Shown here piece by piece: positions 8,951 to 17,791 of a DNA stretch of 64,000 nucleotides. Position numbers and translations under genes: made by a program. The stretch is from an uncultured Bacteroidota bacterium (lineage in GTDB: Bacteria; Bacteroidota; Bacteroidia; Bacteroidales; P3), in NCBI GenBank assembly GCA_902793295.1, contig CADBDA010000004.1, forward strand, positions 123,509 through 187,508, read 5' to 3'. The notes beneath the pieces were generated by a model. The model saw only the letters and a list, made by a program, of their open reading frames with translations. It had not been told where the DNA came from and searched no databases. Numbering within the stretch: position 1 is the first letter of the stretch; each line of letters starts with the position of its first letter.

Positions 8951-10447
8951 ATGAAATCTCGCTTCCTGCTATCGGTGCTGTTGTCCGTGTCCCTCCCTTT
9001 GGCGGCTTTCTCACAGTCGAACGAGCGGGTGAACAATTCGCTGCACTTTTCAGTGGCATCGAATGTGCGCCTTTCACAGCCCGTAGGGTCGCTCTATTGC
9101 TTTGATGGCGAGCTGCGTCTGTCGTCGGGTGGCATGCTGCTTCATGCGGCCTATGCCGATGGCGTCACCAGCGATTTGGAGATTGACACCCTTTTGCTGT
9201 CTGTCGACAAGGAGATGGACTACGTGGTGCGTCATCCCGTGAGCCGTTCGCTCTTTTTCACCAAAAAAGACAGCAAGGGTAATGCAAGCCTCTACGAATA
9301 CTACGAGAAGAAGCCGGGCAGATATGATGTGCGTCGTATACGTCCGTCTCGTTTTTCCTATTCCATCGAGCATCCTGTTTTTTCTCCGGACGGCAACGTC
9401 ATGGTGTTTGTCTCCAACTGCCCGCTAGGATTTGGCGGCAGCGACCTCTGGTATAGCGAAAAGCGCAACAACGAGTGGCAATATCCTCAGAATATGGGTC
9501 ACCGCATCAATACGTCAGGCGACGAGTCGATGCCGACCATGTATGGCGATTTTTTGATTTTCTCCACCAATGGCCGCAAGGCCGGCAGGACGGATTATGA
9601 CCTCTACGCGGCACGGCTGATAGCCCAGGAGCAGACGGGTGATACGGTGATGATGCTGCCCGTGGGGCAGTGTGACGCCTATAGTCTGGAGTCGCCGTTC
9701 TGCGGATCGTCGGACGATCTCTTCTTCACGGTCAACGACAAGGGTAATGGCGGCTGGTGGGTGTCACGCGACACGGCAGGACACGAGACTGTCTATTCCT
9801 TCCAAGGGCGGCTAGATTGCATCATGATGCTGGGCGTGGTGACCGACAACAACGGACGCCCTATTGAGCATGCCAGCGTGACAGTGCGTCAGAATAAGGT
9901 GTCCGATCGAGTGGTCTATACCGACCGCTACGGCAACTACACGCTTTTTTTGCAGCCCGAACAGTCGTACGAGCTGTTCTTCTCGGCACCGGACCATTTT
10001 GCCGTCGCCCATTCGGTAGTGCCCAGACGCCTCTCCGAGGAGTTGCTCTACTGCCGTCTGTTCCACGATGCATCGCTTTTTGCTTTCACGCTTGATTCTG
10101 TCTATGCCTACAACGACTGCTTCAACGGCATAGCCGGAAGTGAGCTGTCGTCGGCGGGACGTAGCCGAATGGATGTACTGGCCCGCTACATGCAGGAAAA
10201 TGAACACCTGAAACTATGGCTCCGATGCGACTATCGTTCGGTGGACGACACTGCCTACTGCCAACTTCTCAACGAGGCCCGACTACAGTCGGTGAGGGAT
10301 TATCTGACGCAGCGTGGGGTTCGGTCCGACAGGGTGCTTCTGTACGGAAAGACGGAAGTCGACAATGGTGTCTGGTCGGATATGACCGTCGAAGGGTTGG
10401 ACGACGCGGAGATATCCCGACGACTTTTCTTGGTCCTTTCCCATTGA
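8951..10447 (+). CDS. OmpA-family protein with PD40 propeller, PorE-like
   Basis: A 498-residue exported protein with a signal peptide (cleavage near AAFSQ). Residues about 90-260 contain PD40/WD40-like strands (HPVFSPDGN, GGSDLWYSE, ESMPTMYGDFLIFSTNG). Residues about 295-360 form a carboxypeptidase-regulatory-like beta sandwich (GVVTDNNGRPIEHASVTV). The last 110 residues resemble an OmpA peptidoglycan-binding domain (NEARLQSVRDYLTQRG). This PD40-CRD-OmpA order is that of the T9SS protein PorE, but the N-terminal TPR region of PorE is absent, so I call it PorE-like rather than PorE. It probably tethers an outer-membrane complex to peptidoglycan. It follows lon by 42 bases. Confidence 0.75.
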   Translation: MKSRFLLSVLLSVSLPLAAFSQSNERVNNSLHFSVASNVRLSQPVGSLYCFDGELRLSSGGMLLHAAYADGVTSDLEIDTLLLSVDKEMDYVVRHPVSRSLFFTKKDSKGNASLYEYYEKKPGRYDVRRIRPSRFSYSIEHPVFSPDGNVMVFVSNCPLGFGGSDLWYSEKRNNEWQYPQNMGHRINTSGDESMPTMYGDFLIFSTNGRKAGRTDYDLYAARLIAQEQTGDTVMMLPVGQCDAYSLESPFCGSSDDLFFTVNDKGNGGWWVSRDTAGHETVYSFQGRLDCIMMLGVVTDNNGRPIEHASVTVRQNKVSDRVVYTDRYGNYTLFLQPEQSYELFFSAPDHFAVAHSVVPRRLSEELLYCRLFHDASLFAFTLDSVYAYNDCFNGIAGSELSSAGRSRMDVLARYMQENEHLKLWLRCDYRSVDDTAYCQLLNEARLQSVRDYLTQRGVRSDRVLLYGKTEVDNGVWSDMTVEGLDDAEISRRLFLVLSH

Positions 10448-10667
10448 TTTTTTTTCCATGACATTAGAAAACAACAGATACGGCAAAAGCTTCTGGTCGT
10501 CAGTCGTTTTTTGGCCGTTAATGCCCAATGTCAGTAAAGGTGCAAATTCCTTTTAACATTTTTTTTGTTTTGCCGACGCAACATTTTGCCCGTTTGTTGT
10601 GTCGTAGTAGTATTTTTATAAGGATATATAATAAAAAAAGCAAACTGTCGTTCACTAGAAAAATAAT

Positions 10668-13364
10668 ATGATGAATATGCATAAAAGATTTTTTTTCCGG
10701 ACTTTGGCTGTGGCCGTCTTCATGCTGGCAACGGTTATCACTCCAAGCACTACCAAAGCTCAGTTGACAATCACTACTGGATCGTCGCTTTCTAACTGGA
10801 CCCCGGACTCGTTGGTGCGCAACGTGCTGCTTGGTGAGGGTGTCGATGTCTATAATGTCAAATTCAATGGCAGTCTTACAAGCATCAACTGCACAGGTGT
10901 GGGAAAATTTACTACAGGAACCACACCGACCAATTTGGGCATTTCGGAAGGATTAGTGCTCTCCGCTTCTGGAATGGATTATATTACAACCACTTCAGGT
11001 TCGGCTACGTCGAACTGTTCCAACTATTCCGATGCCAGTCTTACGGCTTTGACATCGCCGAATGCTGCCAACAATGTGGCGCTTTTGGAATTTGACTTCA
11101 TCCCCAAATCCGACTCCATCAAGTTCCGGTATGTTTTTGCCTCAGAAGAATACTATGGTTATGAATGTTCGCAATACAATGATGCGTTCGCTTTCTTCCT
11201 TACGGGTATCGACCCCCGTCCCGAGAATCCTACGGGTATGTATACCGACTCGAATATTGCTTTGATTCCCAATACGAGGACTCCTATCACGATCAACACC
11301 GTCAATGGTGGCCAGTCGCATGGATCGACCACTCCTTGTATTCTGACCAATACGCAATATTTTGTCAACAATCAGTCGATGACATATGTGCATCACATGG
11401 ACGGTTTCACCACCGTCCTTACAGCCGAAGCAAAGGTGGTGCCCTGTCAGACATACCACTTGAAGATGGCTGTTTGCAATGTGAGTGACAATTCATTGCC
11501 TTCGGCGGTGTTCCTTGAAGCTAACAGCCTTTCATCCAATGCGCTTCAGTTTAGTTTTGAGAATCCTTCCAATCCCGAAACCCCTTCGGATTTGTATGAG
11601 GGTTGTATGGCTACCATCCATATCCACCGTCCTTCGCTGTCCAGCGTGCCAACCAATATCGGAGTGGAATTCATGGGCGAAGCGGTCAACGGACAGGATT
11701 TTCCGCAAATCAACAACTCTTTCACTTTCCCGGCCGATACACAGGATATGTCTATCACCATCATGCCGACGCTGGATGGTACGGCCGAGGGTACCGACGG
11801 ACGTGAATTTGTCAAGTTCCGCATGAGCCCTGCCAATGGGTGTCCCCGTTCGGATTCGGTAGAATTCTATATCGTCGACACCGACCCCATGCAGGTGTTC
11901 ATTGATCGAGACACCATCCATTGCGCTTCCAGCAATGTGGTGCTGCGCAGCCGTATTGAGGGAGGAATGCCCAACCGTCAGTACGCATGGTATAAGGCGG
12001 GGCAACCGAATGTGTTGGCCACCACGCCCAATTACACGGTGTTTCCCATTCCCGATTCGGCCGACTATGTGCTCGAGGTGAGTGATTTCTGCGGCAACTA
12101 TGGCTACGACACGATAACCATCGGCGTGCGACGCGAATTTGCCTTGCAGCCGCCAGATACGATGTTCTGTCAGGGACTTCCGCTGGTGCTTGAGATGCGT
12201 GGCGCCGACAGTTGCGTTTGGAATATCATCGGACAGGAACCGTTTGAGATGCAGGACACTTCGGTGTCGTTGCATCCGGAGGGTATCACCACATTTGCTG
12301 TGCGTTCGTACATTTGGTGGAATGGACAGATATGGGAAGATTTGGACACCATCCGTACCATCGGCATTCCTACGCCCGATGTGTCGGTGTCCGTGTCGAC
12401 AGAACGCCTCTGTGAGGGTCAGTCGGTCACCTTTACGGCAACGGGCGCTTCCGAATACTCGTGGGACGACAGCGTCTCGTTTGTCACCACCAACACGTTC
12501 ACCTATATGCCCGACACCACTACCCAATACATCATCTATGGATTGGCTCAGGGTGCCGAATGTGTGGGTAGGGATACGGTGGTCATCACGGTCGACACCA
12601 TCCCAGATGTGATCATTACAGGTGGTGGCGGCGTCTGCGACGGCGAAGAGGTCCACATCTCTGTCGCCACGACTGCCGAATTCTTCATGTGGGTTGCCAT
12701 GCCTTCCGATCCGTCGTTGACCGGACAGGAACAGCACAATAATATTATCGTCAACCCGCTGGAGACAACGGTCTATACGGTCAACGCCCAAAACGGAGTC
12801 TGCTCCAATTCGAGTCAGACAACCGTACCGGTGGAGCTTTCGCCTGTGGCCATAGGCGAAGTGTCACCCCGAACCGTCTCGTTGGGTTCGATGGAGGCTG
12901 TCTTCACCAACCGCAGTGAGCATGCCACAACCTGCAAGTGGGAGTTCCCCGACGGGACGGAGAAGACCGAAGACCAGGTGACCTATGTTGTTCCCGATGA
13001 TGTCGACTCCATCAATGTGCGTCTGTGGGCCTACAACCCCTACATGTGTTTCGATACCACCACCATCACGGTGTATGTGGACCACACCACCATGTGGGTG
13101 CCGAATGCTTTCACACCGGAAGAGAGCACCAACAACACCTTCCTGGTCAAGATGAACGATGTGCAGCGTTATCATATTCTCATCTATGACCGTCGCGGTC
13201 AGTTGGTCTTTGAATCGTTTGACCCCGAAAAACCATGGGACGGAAACCTCCAAAATGGCAAAAAATGCCCCCAGGGAGTCTACACTTATGTGGTCACGGC
13301 GCACAAAATCACTTACCCGTTTGATCAATTATTATATCGCGGAACGGTTGTGCTTATCAGATAG
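10668..13364 (+). CDS. T9SS type B substrate, gliding-associated C-terminal domain
   Basis: An 898-residue secreted protein. A signal peptide (cleavage near STTKAQ) is followed by an N-terminal domain (about residues 35-290) resembling the choice-of-anchor L domain, with the typical ISEGLVLSASG and FRYVFASEEY segments. Several Ig/PKD-like beta-sandwich segments follow. The last 85 residues, from WVPNAFTPE through IYDRRGQLVFES and WDGNLQNGKKCPQGVYTYV, form the T9SS type B sorting domain (CHU_C). It should cross the outer membrane through T9SS and end up on the cell surface or outside. No enzymatic domain was seen; an adhesin or structural role is inference. Three closely spaced Met codons make the exact start uncertain by up to three residues. 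Confidence 0.88.
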   Translation: MMNMHKRFFFRTLAVAVFMLATVITPSTTKAQLTITTGSSLSNWTPDSLVRNVLLGEGVDVYNVKFNGSLTSINCTGVGKFTTGTTPTNLGISEGLVLSASGMDYITTTSGSATSNCSNYSDASLTALTSPNAANNVALLEFDFIPKSDSIKFRYVFASEEYYGYECSQYNDAFAFFLTGIDPRPENPTGMYTDSNIALIPNTRTPITINTVNGGQSHGSTTPCILTNTQYFVNNQSMTYVHHMDGFTTVLTAEAKVVPCQTYHLKMAVCNVSDNSLPSAVFLEANSLSSNALQFSFENPSNPETPSDLYEGCMATIHIHRPSLSSVPTNIGVEFMGEAVNGQDFPQINNSFTFPADTQDMSITIMPTLDGTAEGTDGREFVKFRMSPANGCPRSDSVEFYIVDTDPMQVFIDRDTIHCASSNVVLRSRIEGGMPNRQYAWYKAGQPNVLATTPNYTVFPIPDSADYVLEVSDFCGNYGYDTITIGVRREFALQPPDTMFCQGLPLVLEMRGADSCVWNIIGQEPFEMQDTSVSLHPEGITTFAVRSYIWWNGQIWEDLDTIRTIGIPTPDVSVSVSTERLCEGQSVTFTATGASEYSWDDSVSFVTTNTFTYMPDTTTQYIIYGLAQGAECVGRDTVVITVDTIPDVIITGGGGVCDGEEVHISVATTAEFFMWVAMPSDPSLTGQEQHNNIIVNPLETTVYTVNAQNGVCSNSSQTTVPVELSPVAIGEVSPRTVSLGSMEAVFTNRSEHATTCKWEFPDGTEKTEDQVTYVVPDDVDSINVRLWAYNPYMCFDTTTITVYVDHTTMWVPNAFTPEESTNNTFLVKMNDVQRYHILIYDRRGQLVFESFDPEKPWDGNLQNGKKCPQGVYTYVVTAHKITYPFDQLLYRGTVVLIR

Positions 13365-13372
13365 TTATTGGC

Positions 13373-13420
13373 TACTGACCAAAAAAAATTGAACAAAACT
13401 GAAAAAAAATTTGGTCAGTA
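13373..13420. repeat. Inverted repeat spanning the tRNA-Pro -33 region
   Basis: TACTGACCAAA (13373-13383) and TTTGGTCAGTA (13410-13420) are perfect 11-bp inverted arms separated by 26 AT-rich bases. The right arm contains the -33 TTTG of the next promoter. It may end transcription of the preceding gene or bind a regulator. Confidence 0.6.
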
Positions 13421-13441
13421 TTGCAAAATGTAGTACTTTTG
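13410..13441 (+). promoter_or_regulatory. Promoter of tRNA-Pro
   Basis: -33 TTTG at 13410-13413 and -7 TACTTTTG at 13434-13441, 20 bases apart, followed by the initially transcribed sequence CACCCG shared with the other stable-RNA promoters in this window. Confidence 0.82.
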
Positions 13442-13510
13442 CACCCGCATTCAGGCAAGGAAAAGCAAGTTTTTTCCACTAGAATTAAAGGTTAGCCTGA
13501 AGCATTTGTT

Positions 13511-13584
13511 CGGGGCGTGGCGCAGTTGGCTAGCGCACTTGCATGGGGTGCAAGGGGTCGGAAGTTCGAGTCTTCTCGCCCCGA
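13511..13584 (+). tRNA. tRNA-Pro(GGG)
   Basis: A full cloverleaf: acceptor CGGGGCG/CGCCCCG, anticodon stem CTTGC/GCAAG with loop ATGGGGT giving anticodon GGG, and a T-loop TTCGAGT. The C at position 1 is typical of tRNA-Pro. CCA is not encoded (the discriminator A is followed by CAA). It has its own promoter and terminator. Confidence 0.95.
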
Positions 13585-13590
13585 CAAAAT

Positions 13591-13624
13591 AAAAGGATTC
13601 TTCTTACGAGGAATCCTTTTTTTT
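13591..13624 (+). terminator. Terminator of tRNA-Pro
   Basis: Stem AAAAGGATTC / GAATCCTTTT (10 bp, extendable by a wobble pair) followed by a T tract. Confidence 0.88.
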
Positions 13625-13735
13625 CGTCTGGACTGAAGAGTTTATTTTTGTCGGTGTTTCATTTTATACACTATTTTCTTCTTTTCGCCGTTTCCATAGA
13701 CATAGTTTAATACAATCTCGCAATCTTTGTCAGTT

Positions 13736-15142
13736 ATGAATATCGAATCGCTTTATGCCACTTATCTCCAAAGCCGCCATGTGACCACCGACTCGCGTCA
13801 GGTGCGAGAGGGCAGTTTCTTTTTTGCGCTGAAAGGCGAACATGTCGACGGCAATGCCTATGCTGCTGCTGCGCTCGAGAAAGGAGCCGCATGTTGCGTG
13901 GTCGACAATCCGGAGGCAGTCGTGGACAACCGTTGTCTGCTGGTCGATGACAGCCTGAAAACGCTGCAGGAACTGGCTCGTTACCACCGCTCGCAACTGG
14001 AAATACCGGTCGTCGGCATCACCGGAACAAACGGCAAGACCACTACCAAAGAATTGGTTCACGCCGTGCTTTCCAAACGCTATCGTACTTGGGCCACACA
14101 GGGGAATTTCAACAATCATCTGGGTGTCCCGCTGACGTTGTTGGCGATGCCTGAAGACACGGAAATAGCAGTGGTGGAGATGGGCGCCAACCATCCGGGC
14201 GAAATCGATTTTCTGTGCGGTATTGCCAATCCGGGATTTGGCTTGATCACCAATGTGGGGCGTGCCCATCTGGAGGGCTTCGGCTCGTTCAAAGGCGTGG
14301 TACGCACCAAGACGGAGCTGTACAAACACCTTGCTGCCATGTGTGGCGTCATTTTTGTCAACGCCGACAATGACATCCTCATGGAACGGGCTGAAAAGGC
14401 GTCGGTACTGCCATCCAGCCCATCGGTGCTGCCTGGCATAGTGCCAGCCTTTCCGGGGGTGACGCCGTCTGATTACGGCACCGCTTTCAAGCCTCGAGGC
14501 GTCAATCTGCCCAATGCGTCGGTGGTGACCTACGGAAGCAGCATGGCTGCCGAATACAAAGGTGCTTTTGTATCGTCGGACCCGTACTTGAAATTCTATT
14601 TTGAAGATGGCGACAATGTCTACACGGTGCAATCGCAGCTGATAGGAGCCTATAATTTCGATAATGCCATGGCTGCCGTATGTGTGGGCCGTTACTTCGA
14701 TGTGCCGTTGTTCGACATCAAGAGTGCCATTGAGGAATACATGCCTTCAAACAATCGCTCGCAGTACAAGCGCACTGCCCACAATGAACTTATTTTGGAC
14801 TGCTACAATGCCAATCCTTCGAGCATGCAGGTGGCTGTGGATAATTTTATTGGTATGCACCGCGACCATAAAGTGGCTATTCTGGGCAGCATGAAGGAGT
14901 TGGGAAACGACTCCAAACGTGAGCACGAACTGCTGGTGGCCAAACTGCGAGACGCGGGACTGCAACAGGCGTTGCTGGTAGGGGAGGAATTCCGCTTTGC
15001 TTCCAAGGAACCTTTTGTGCAGTGGTTCTCCACCAGCGCCGATGCCCTCGACTATTTGGCCGACCATCCGATCAGTGATGCCCTTGTGCTGCTGAAAGGG
15101 TCAAATTCCAACAAGATGTGGCTGCTGGAAGAAAAACTATAA
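13736..15142 (+). CDS. murF: UDP-MurNAc-tripeptide:D-Ala-D-Ala ligase MurF
   Basis: A 468-residue Mur ligase that adds D-Ala-D-Ala to UDP-MurNAc-tripeptide, the last cytoplasmic step of peptidoglycan precursor assembly. The N-terminal substrate domain (TTDSRQVREGSFFFALKG) is followed by the ATP-binding loop GTNGKTTTK starting at residue 97 (Lys101), the central domain motif EMGANHPGEI, and the C-terminal domain with DCYNANPSSM. Length is normal. I prefer the ATG at 13736 to the in-frame TTG at 13727. This is the full-motif copy; a second MurF-like domain exists in the fusion at 43521. It is monocistronic between tRNA-Pro and a strong bidirectional terminator. Confidence 0.96.
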   Translation: MNIESLYATYLQSRHVTTDSRQVREGSFFFALKGEHVDGNAYAAAALEKGAACCVVDNPEAVVDNRCLLVDDSLKTLQELARYHRSQLEIPVVGITGTNGKTTTKELVHAVLSKRYRTWATQGNFNNHLGVPLTLLAMPEDTEIAVVEMGANHPGEIDFLCGIANPGFGLITNVGRAHLEGFGSFKGVVRTKTELYKHLAAMCGVIFVNADNDILMERAEKASVLPSSPSVLPGIVPAFPGVTPSDYGTAFKPRGVNLPNASVVTYGSSMAAEYKGAFVSSDPYLKFYFEDGDNVYTVQSQLIGAYNFDNAMAAVCVGRYFDVPLFDIKSAIEEYMPSNNRSQYKRTAHNELILDCYNANPSSMQVAVDNFIGMHRDHKVAILGSMKELGNDSKREHELLVAKLRDAGLQQALLVGEEFRFASKEPFVQWFSTSADALDYLADHPISDALVLLKGSNSNKMWLLEEKL

Positions 15143-15266
15143 CATGTTTAGAATTGAGAATCGGCTTGCTTGGCTTTCAGCAGCCGATTGATCTGTATCC
15201 AAACGCTTCACAGTCAAAAAGAAACCATTCTACAGACGACTCGTCGGGTGGGGACTGTAAAGGATA

Positions 15267-15310
15267 AAAAGAAGAAGAGGTTGCCATTTAAGGCAACCTC
15301 TTCTTCTTTT
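15267..15310. terminator. Bidirectional terminator between murF and floA
   Basis: A perfect 19-bp stem (AAAAGAAGAAGAGGTTGCC and its complement) around a 6-base loop, with A/T tracts on both sides. It serves the two convergent genes. Confidence 0.93.
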
Positions 15311-15381
15311 GTTAGGGTGGAATTTATAGACCTTATGGATATTAAGGCCCATAGAATCTTTTCCTGTTTTACAGGGACGGG

Positions 15382-16362
15382 TTATTTGTTTTGTTTGGGG
15401 GCAGCGCCGGCAGGTTTGGAGATGGATTCGCGCATGTCGGTATCGGCTTGGATGTTCTTCATGCGGTAGTAGTCCATGATGCCGAGGTTGCCGTTGCGGA
15501 ATGCTTCGGCCATGGCTTTGGGCACTTCGGCTTCGGCTTCGATGACCTTGGCGCGAGCTTCTTGGGCTTTGGCTTTCATCTCCTGTTCCTGGGCGACGGC
15601 CATAGCGCGACGTTCCTCAGCTTTGGCCTGTGCGATGTTCTTGTCGGCGTTGGCCTGGTCCATCTGCAGTTGTGCGCCGATGTTCTTTCCGACGTCAATG
15701 TCGGCGATATCGATGGAGAGGATCTCGAAGGCGGTGCCGCTATCAAGACCTTTGGTGAGGACGAGTTTTGAAATGCTGTCGGGGTTTTCGAGCACCTGCT
15801 TGTGGCTGACGGCAGAACCGATGGAGGTGACGATGCCTTCGCCGACGCGGGCCAGGATGGTCTCTTCACCTGCGCCACCAACGAGTTGCTTGATGTTGGT
15901 GCGTACTGTGACACGTGCTTTGGCGATGAGCTGGATACCGTCTTTGGCGACAGCGGCAACAGGGGGAGTGTCGATAACCTTGGGGTTCACGGAGGTCTGA
16001 ACGGCGTTGAGCACGTCGCGACCAGCGAGGTCGATGGCTGTACAAGTCTTGAAATCGAGGTTCATGTTGGCTTTGTCGGCCGAGATGAGGGCTTTCACCA
16101 CGGAATTGACGCGGCCGCCGGCCAGATAGTGGGCTTCGAGTTCGTTCTGGCTGACCTTGAGTCCGGCTTTGGCGGCCGAAACCATATTGTTGACGATGAC
16201 TGAGGGGGGGACTTTACGGAAACGCATGAACACCAACTGGATGAGGGAGGTGTGAACGCCCGAAATCAGTGCCTGGAACCAGATGCCGATGGGTACCAGC
16301 CACAAAAACAGTATCAGGAAAATGATACATGCAAAGATGATAACTAGTGTAATAGGATCCAT
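15382..16362 (-). CDS. floA: Flotillin-like protein FloA
   Basis: A 326-residue flotillin/SPFH-family protein (YqfA, UPF0365). It begins with a hydrophobic membrane hairpin (residues about 5-40), continues with a PHB domain ([26 protein letters not shown]) and ends in an Ala/Glu-rich coiled-coil segment (residues about 235-300). In Bacillus, FloA organises membrane microdomains of reduced fluidity. Its partner NfeD gene lies 67 bases upstream on the same strand, the usual arrangement. The long shared terminator closes the unit. Confidence 0.94.
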   Translation of the reverse strand: MDPITLVIIFACIIFLILFLWLVPIGIWFQALISGVHTSLIQLVFMRFRKVPPSVIVNNMVSAAKAGLKVSQNELEAHYLAGGRVNSVVKALISADKANMNLDFKTCTAIDLAGRDVLNAVQTSVNPKVIDTPPVAAVAKDGIQLIAKARVTVRTNIKQLVGGAGEETILARVGEGIVTSIGSAVSHKQVLENPDSISKLVLTKGLDSGTAFEILSIDIADIDVGKNIGAQLQMDQANADKNIAQAKAEERRAMAVAQEQEMKAKAQEARAKVIEAEAEVPKAMAEAFRNGNLGIMDYYRMKNIQADTDMRESISKPAGAAPKQNK

Positions 16363-16429
16363 AATTTGTAATTTTTTTAGATGATTATTGTTTGAATTTG
16401 ATTTGTTTCGTTATCGGGGTGGATGAGGG

Positions 16430-16897
16430 TCAGTCTGCTGCTTTGCGAACAATGATTTTGTAGCCTTCGATAGCGATGACCTCGAGCCGACTGTTTTCGT
16501 CAATGAACTCGCCTTCGCTGTGTACTTCGACGAGTTGGTTGCCAAACTGTGCTTTGCCGGCAGGAGCGAGACGCGAGATGCTGGTGCCGCGGGAACCGAC
16601 AGCGATGCCGCTAGATTCGACTTGGTTGGTCTTGCCGTCACTCGATTCGTTGAGGCTGAACCGCTTCCAAGTGCCACTTTTTAGCATCAGCACCAGCAGT
16701 ATGATGGTGGCGAAGATGCTGACGAGCAAGAAGATGATGCCGACGGTGCTGCCGTAGTGGACATAGCTCTGCCAGATGCCGAGTGCCATCATAATGCCGC
16801 CAAAGATGCCGCAGATGGCACCGGGTAGGGCTACGATTTCAAGCACCACAAGGGTTATTCCGACAAGCGTGACGATGATGATGAGAGGGAGAGACAC
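16430..16897 (-). CDS. NfeD-like membrane protein
   Basis: A 155-residue protein with three hydrophobic segments in the first 80 residues, followed by a soluble OB-fold domain of about 65 residues (SGIAVGSRGTSISRLAPAGKAQF..., LEVIAIEGYKIIVRK). This is the short NfeD form that lacks the serine protease domain and typically pairs with flotillin-like proteins. It precedes floA by 67 bases in the same direction, so the two form an operon. Role in membrane microdomains is by analogy. Confidence 0.9.
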   Translation of the reverse strand: MSLPLIIIVTLVGITLVVLEIVALPGAICGIFGGIMMALGIWQSYVHYGSTVGIIFLLVSIFATIILLVLMLKSGTWKRFSLNESSDGKTNQVESSGIAVGSRGTSISRLAPAGKAQFGNQLVEVHSEGEFIDENSRLEVIAIEGYKIIVRKAAD

Positions 16898-17028
16898 TTT
16901 GAAATATGTTTTTTATAATATAAAATGACAATTGTTTTGCGTCGGGGAGATTGTGAGAGAATGGTAAATTGAAGTGTTAGCAGGTTAGGTTTTTATTTGT
17001 TATCGCCGTTAAGATTCTGGTTGTTTGG

Positions 17029-17310
17029 TTATTGAATGATTTCGCTGGTTAGTTGTTTGTTCAGTAGGGCGGTGTGCATGGGGAGGAGTTCTTCGTAACC
17101 GCCGTTTTTGACAATGCATTTGCCGGTGTAGTGGACCATGATGGTGCATTGCTCGGCTTGCTCGTAGGTGTGCCGGCAGATGTCGACAAGTGCTTTGATG
17201 ACATAATCGAAGGTGTGGTAGTCGTCGTTGTAGAGTACCAGTTTGCAACCGCTGTCGTCGAGCAGTTCCACCTCTTGTTCTTCTTGTGATTTGTATTGGT
17301 TGTCGTTCAT
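17029..17310 (-). CDS. clpS: ATP-dependent Clp protease adaptor ClpS
   Basis: A 93-residue adaptor that binds the N-terminal domain of ClpA/ClpC and delivers N-degron substrates to ClpP. The core motif KLVLYNDDYHTFDYVIKAL and the HYTGKCIV segment are characteristic. The start ATG at 17310 lies only 4 bases after the ispF stop, so translation is probably coupled; longer in-frame readings upstream run through ispF and are not real. It is the last gene of the porV-ispF-clpS unit. Confidence 0.93.
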   Translation of the reverse strand: MNDNQYKSQEEQEVELLDDSGCKLVLYNDDYHTFDYVIKALVDICRHTYEQAEQCTIMVHYTGKCIVKNGGYEELLPMHTALLNKQLTSEIIQ

Positions 17311-17314
17311 GTCG

Positions 17315-17791
17315 TTACTTGTAGATGAGTACGTTGGCGAAGGCAGAGATGCCTTCTTCCCGACCTTCGAAGCCCAGGTGTTCGGTGGTGGTGGCTTTGA
17401 CAGAGACATCGTCGGTTTCAAGACCCATGACCTCGGCAAGTGTTTGCCGCATGGAGGCGATGTAGGGGGCCACTTTGGGGCGCTGAAGGCATAGGATGGC
17501 GTCGACGTTGCTGATGTTGAATCCTTTTTGTCGCACGAGGAGGCATGTTTTGTCGAGGAGCACTTTGCTGTCGATGCCCTTGTAGGCGGGGTCGCTGTCG
17601 GGGAAGTGCTTGCCGATGTCGCCGAGGGCGGCGGCGCCAAGGAGAGCGTCGCAGATGGCGTGGATGAGCACGTCGGCGTCAGAGTGGCCAAGCAAGCCTT
17701 TGAAATGGGGAATCTGAATGCCGCCCAGCCAAAGGGGAAGTCCTTCTTGGAGCTGATGAACGTCGTAGCCTATGCCGGTGCGGATTTTCAT
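17315..17791 (-). CDS. ispF: 2-C-methyl-D-erythritol 2,4-cyclodiphosphate synthase
   Basis: A 158-residue enzyme of the MEP pathway that converts 4-diphosphocytidyl-methylerythritol 2-phosphate to the cyclodiphosphate for isoprenoid synthesis. Metal-binding Asp10 and His12 (GYDVHQL) and His44 (VLIHAICDALLGA) are in place, as is the GHSDADV motif, and the length is exactly typical. Its ATG overlaps the porV stop codon in an ATGA arrangement (17788-17791), which implies translational coupling with porV. clpS follows after 4 bases. Confidence 0.96.
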   Translation of the reverse strand: MKIRTGIGYDVHQLQEGLPLWLGGIQIPHFKGLLGHSDADVLIHAICDALLGAAALGDIGKHFPDSDPAYKGIDSKVLLDKTCLLVRQKGFNISNVDAILCLQRPKVAPYIASMRQTLAEVMGLETDDVSVKATTTEHLGFEGREEGISAFANVLIYK

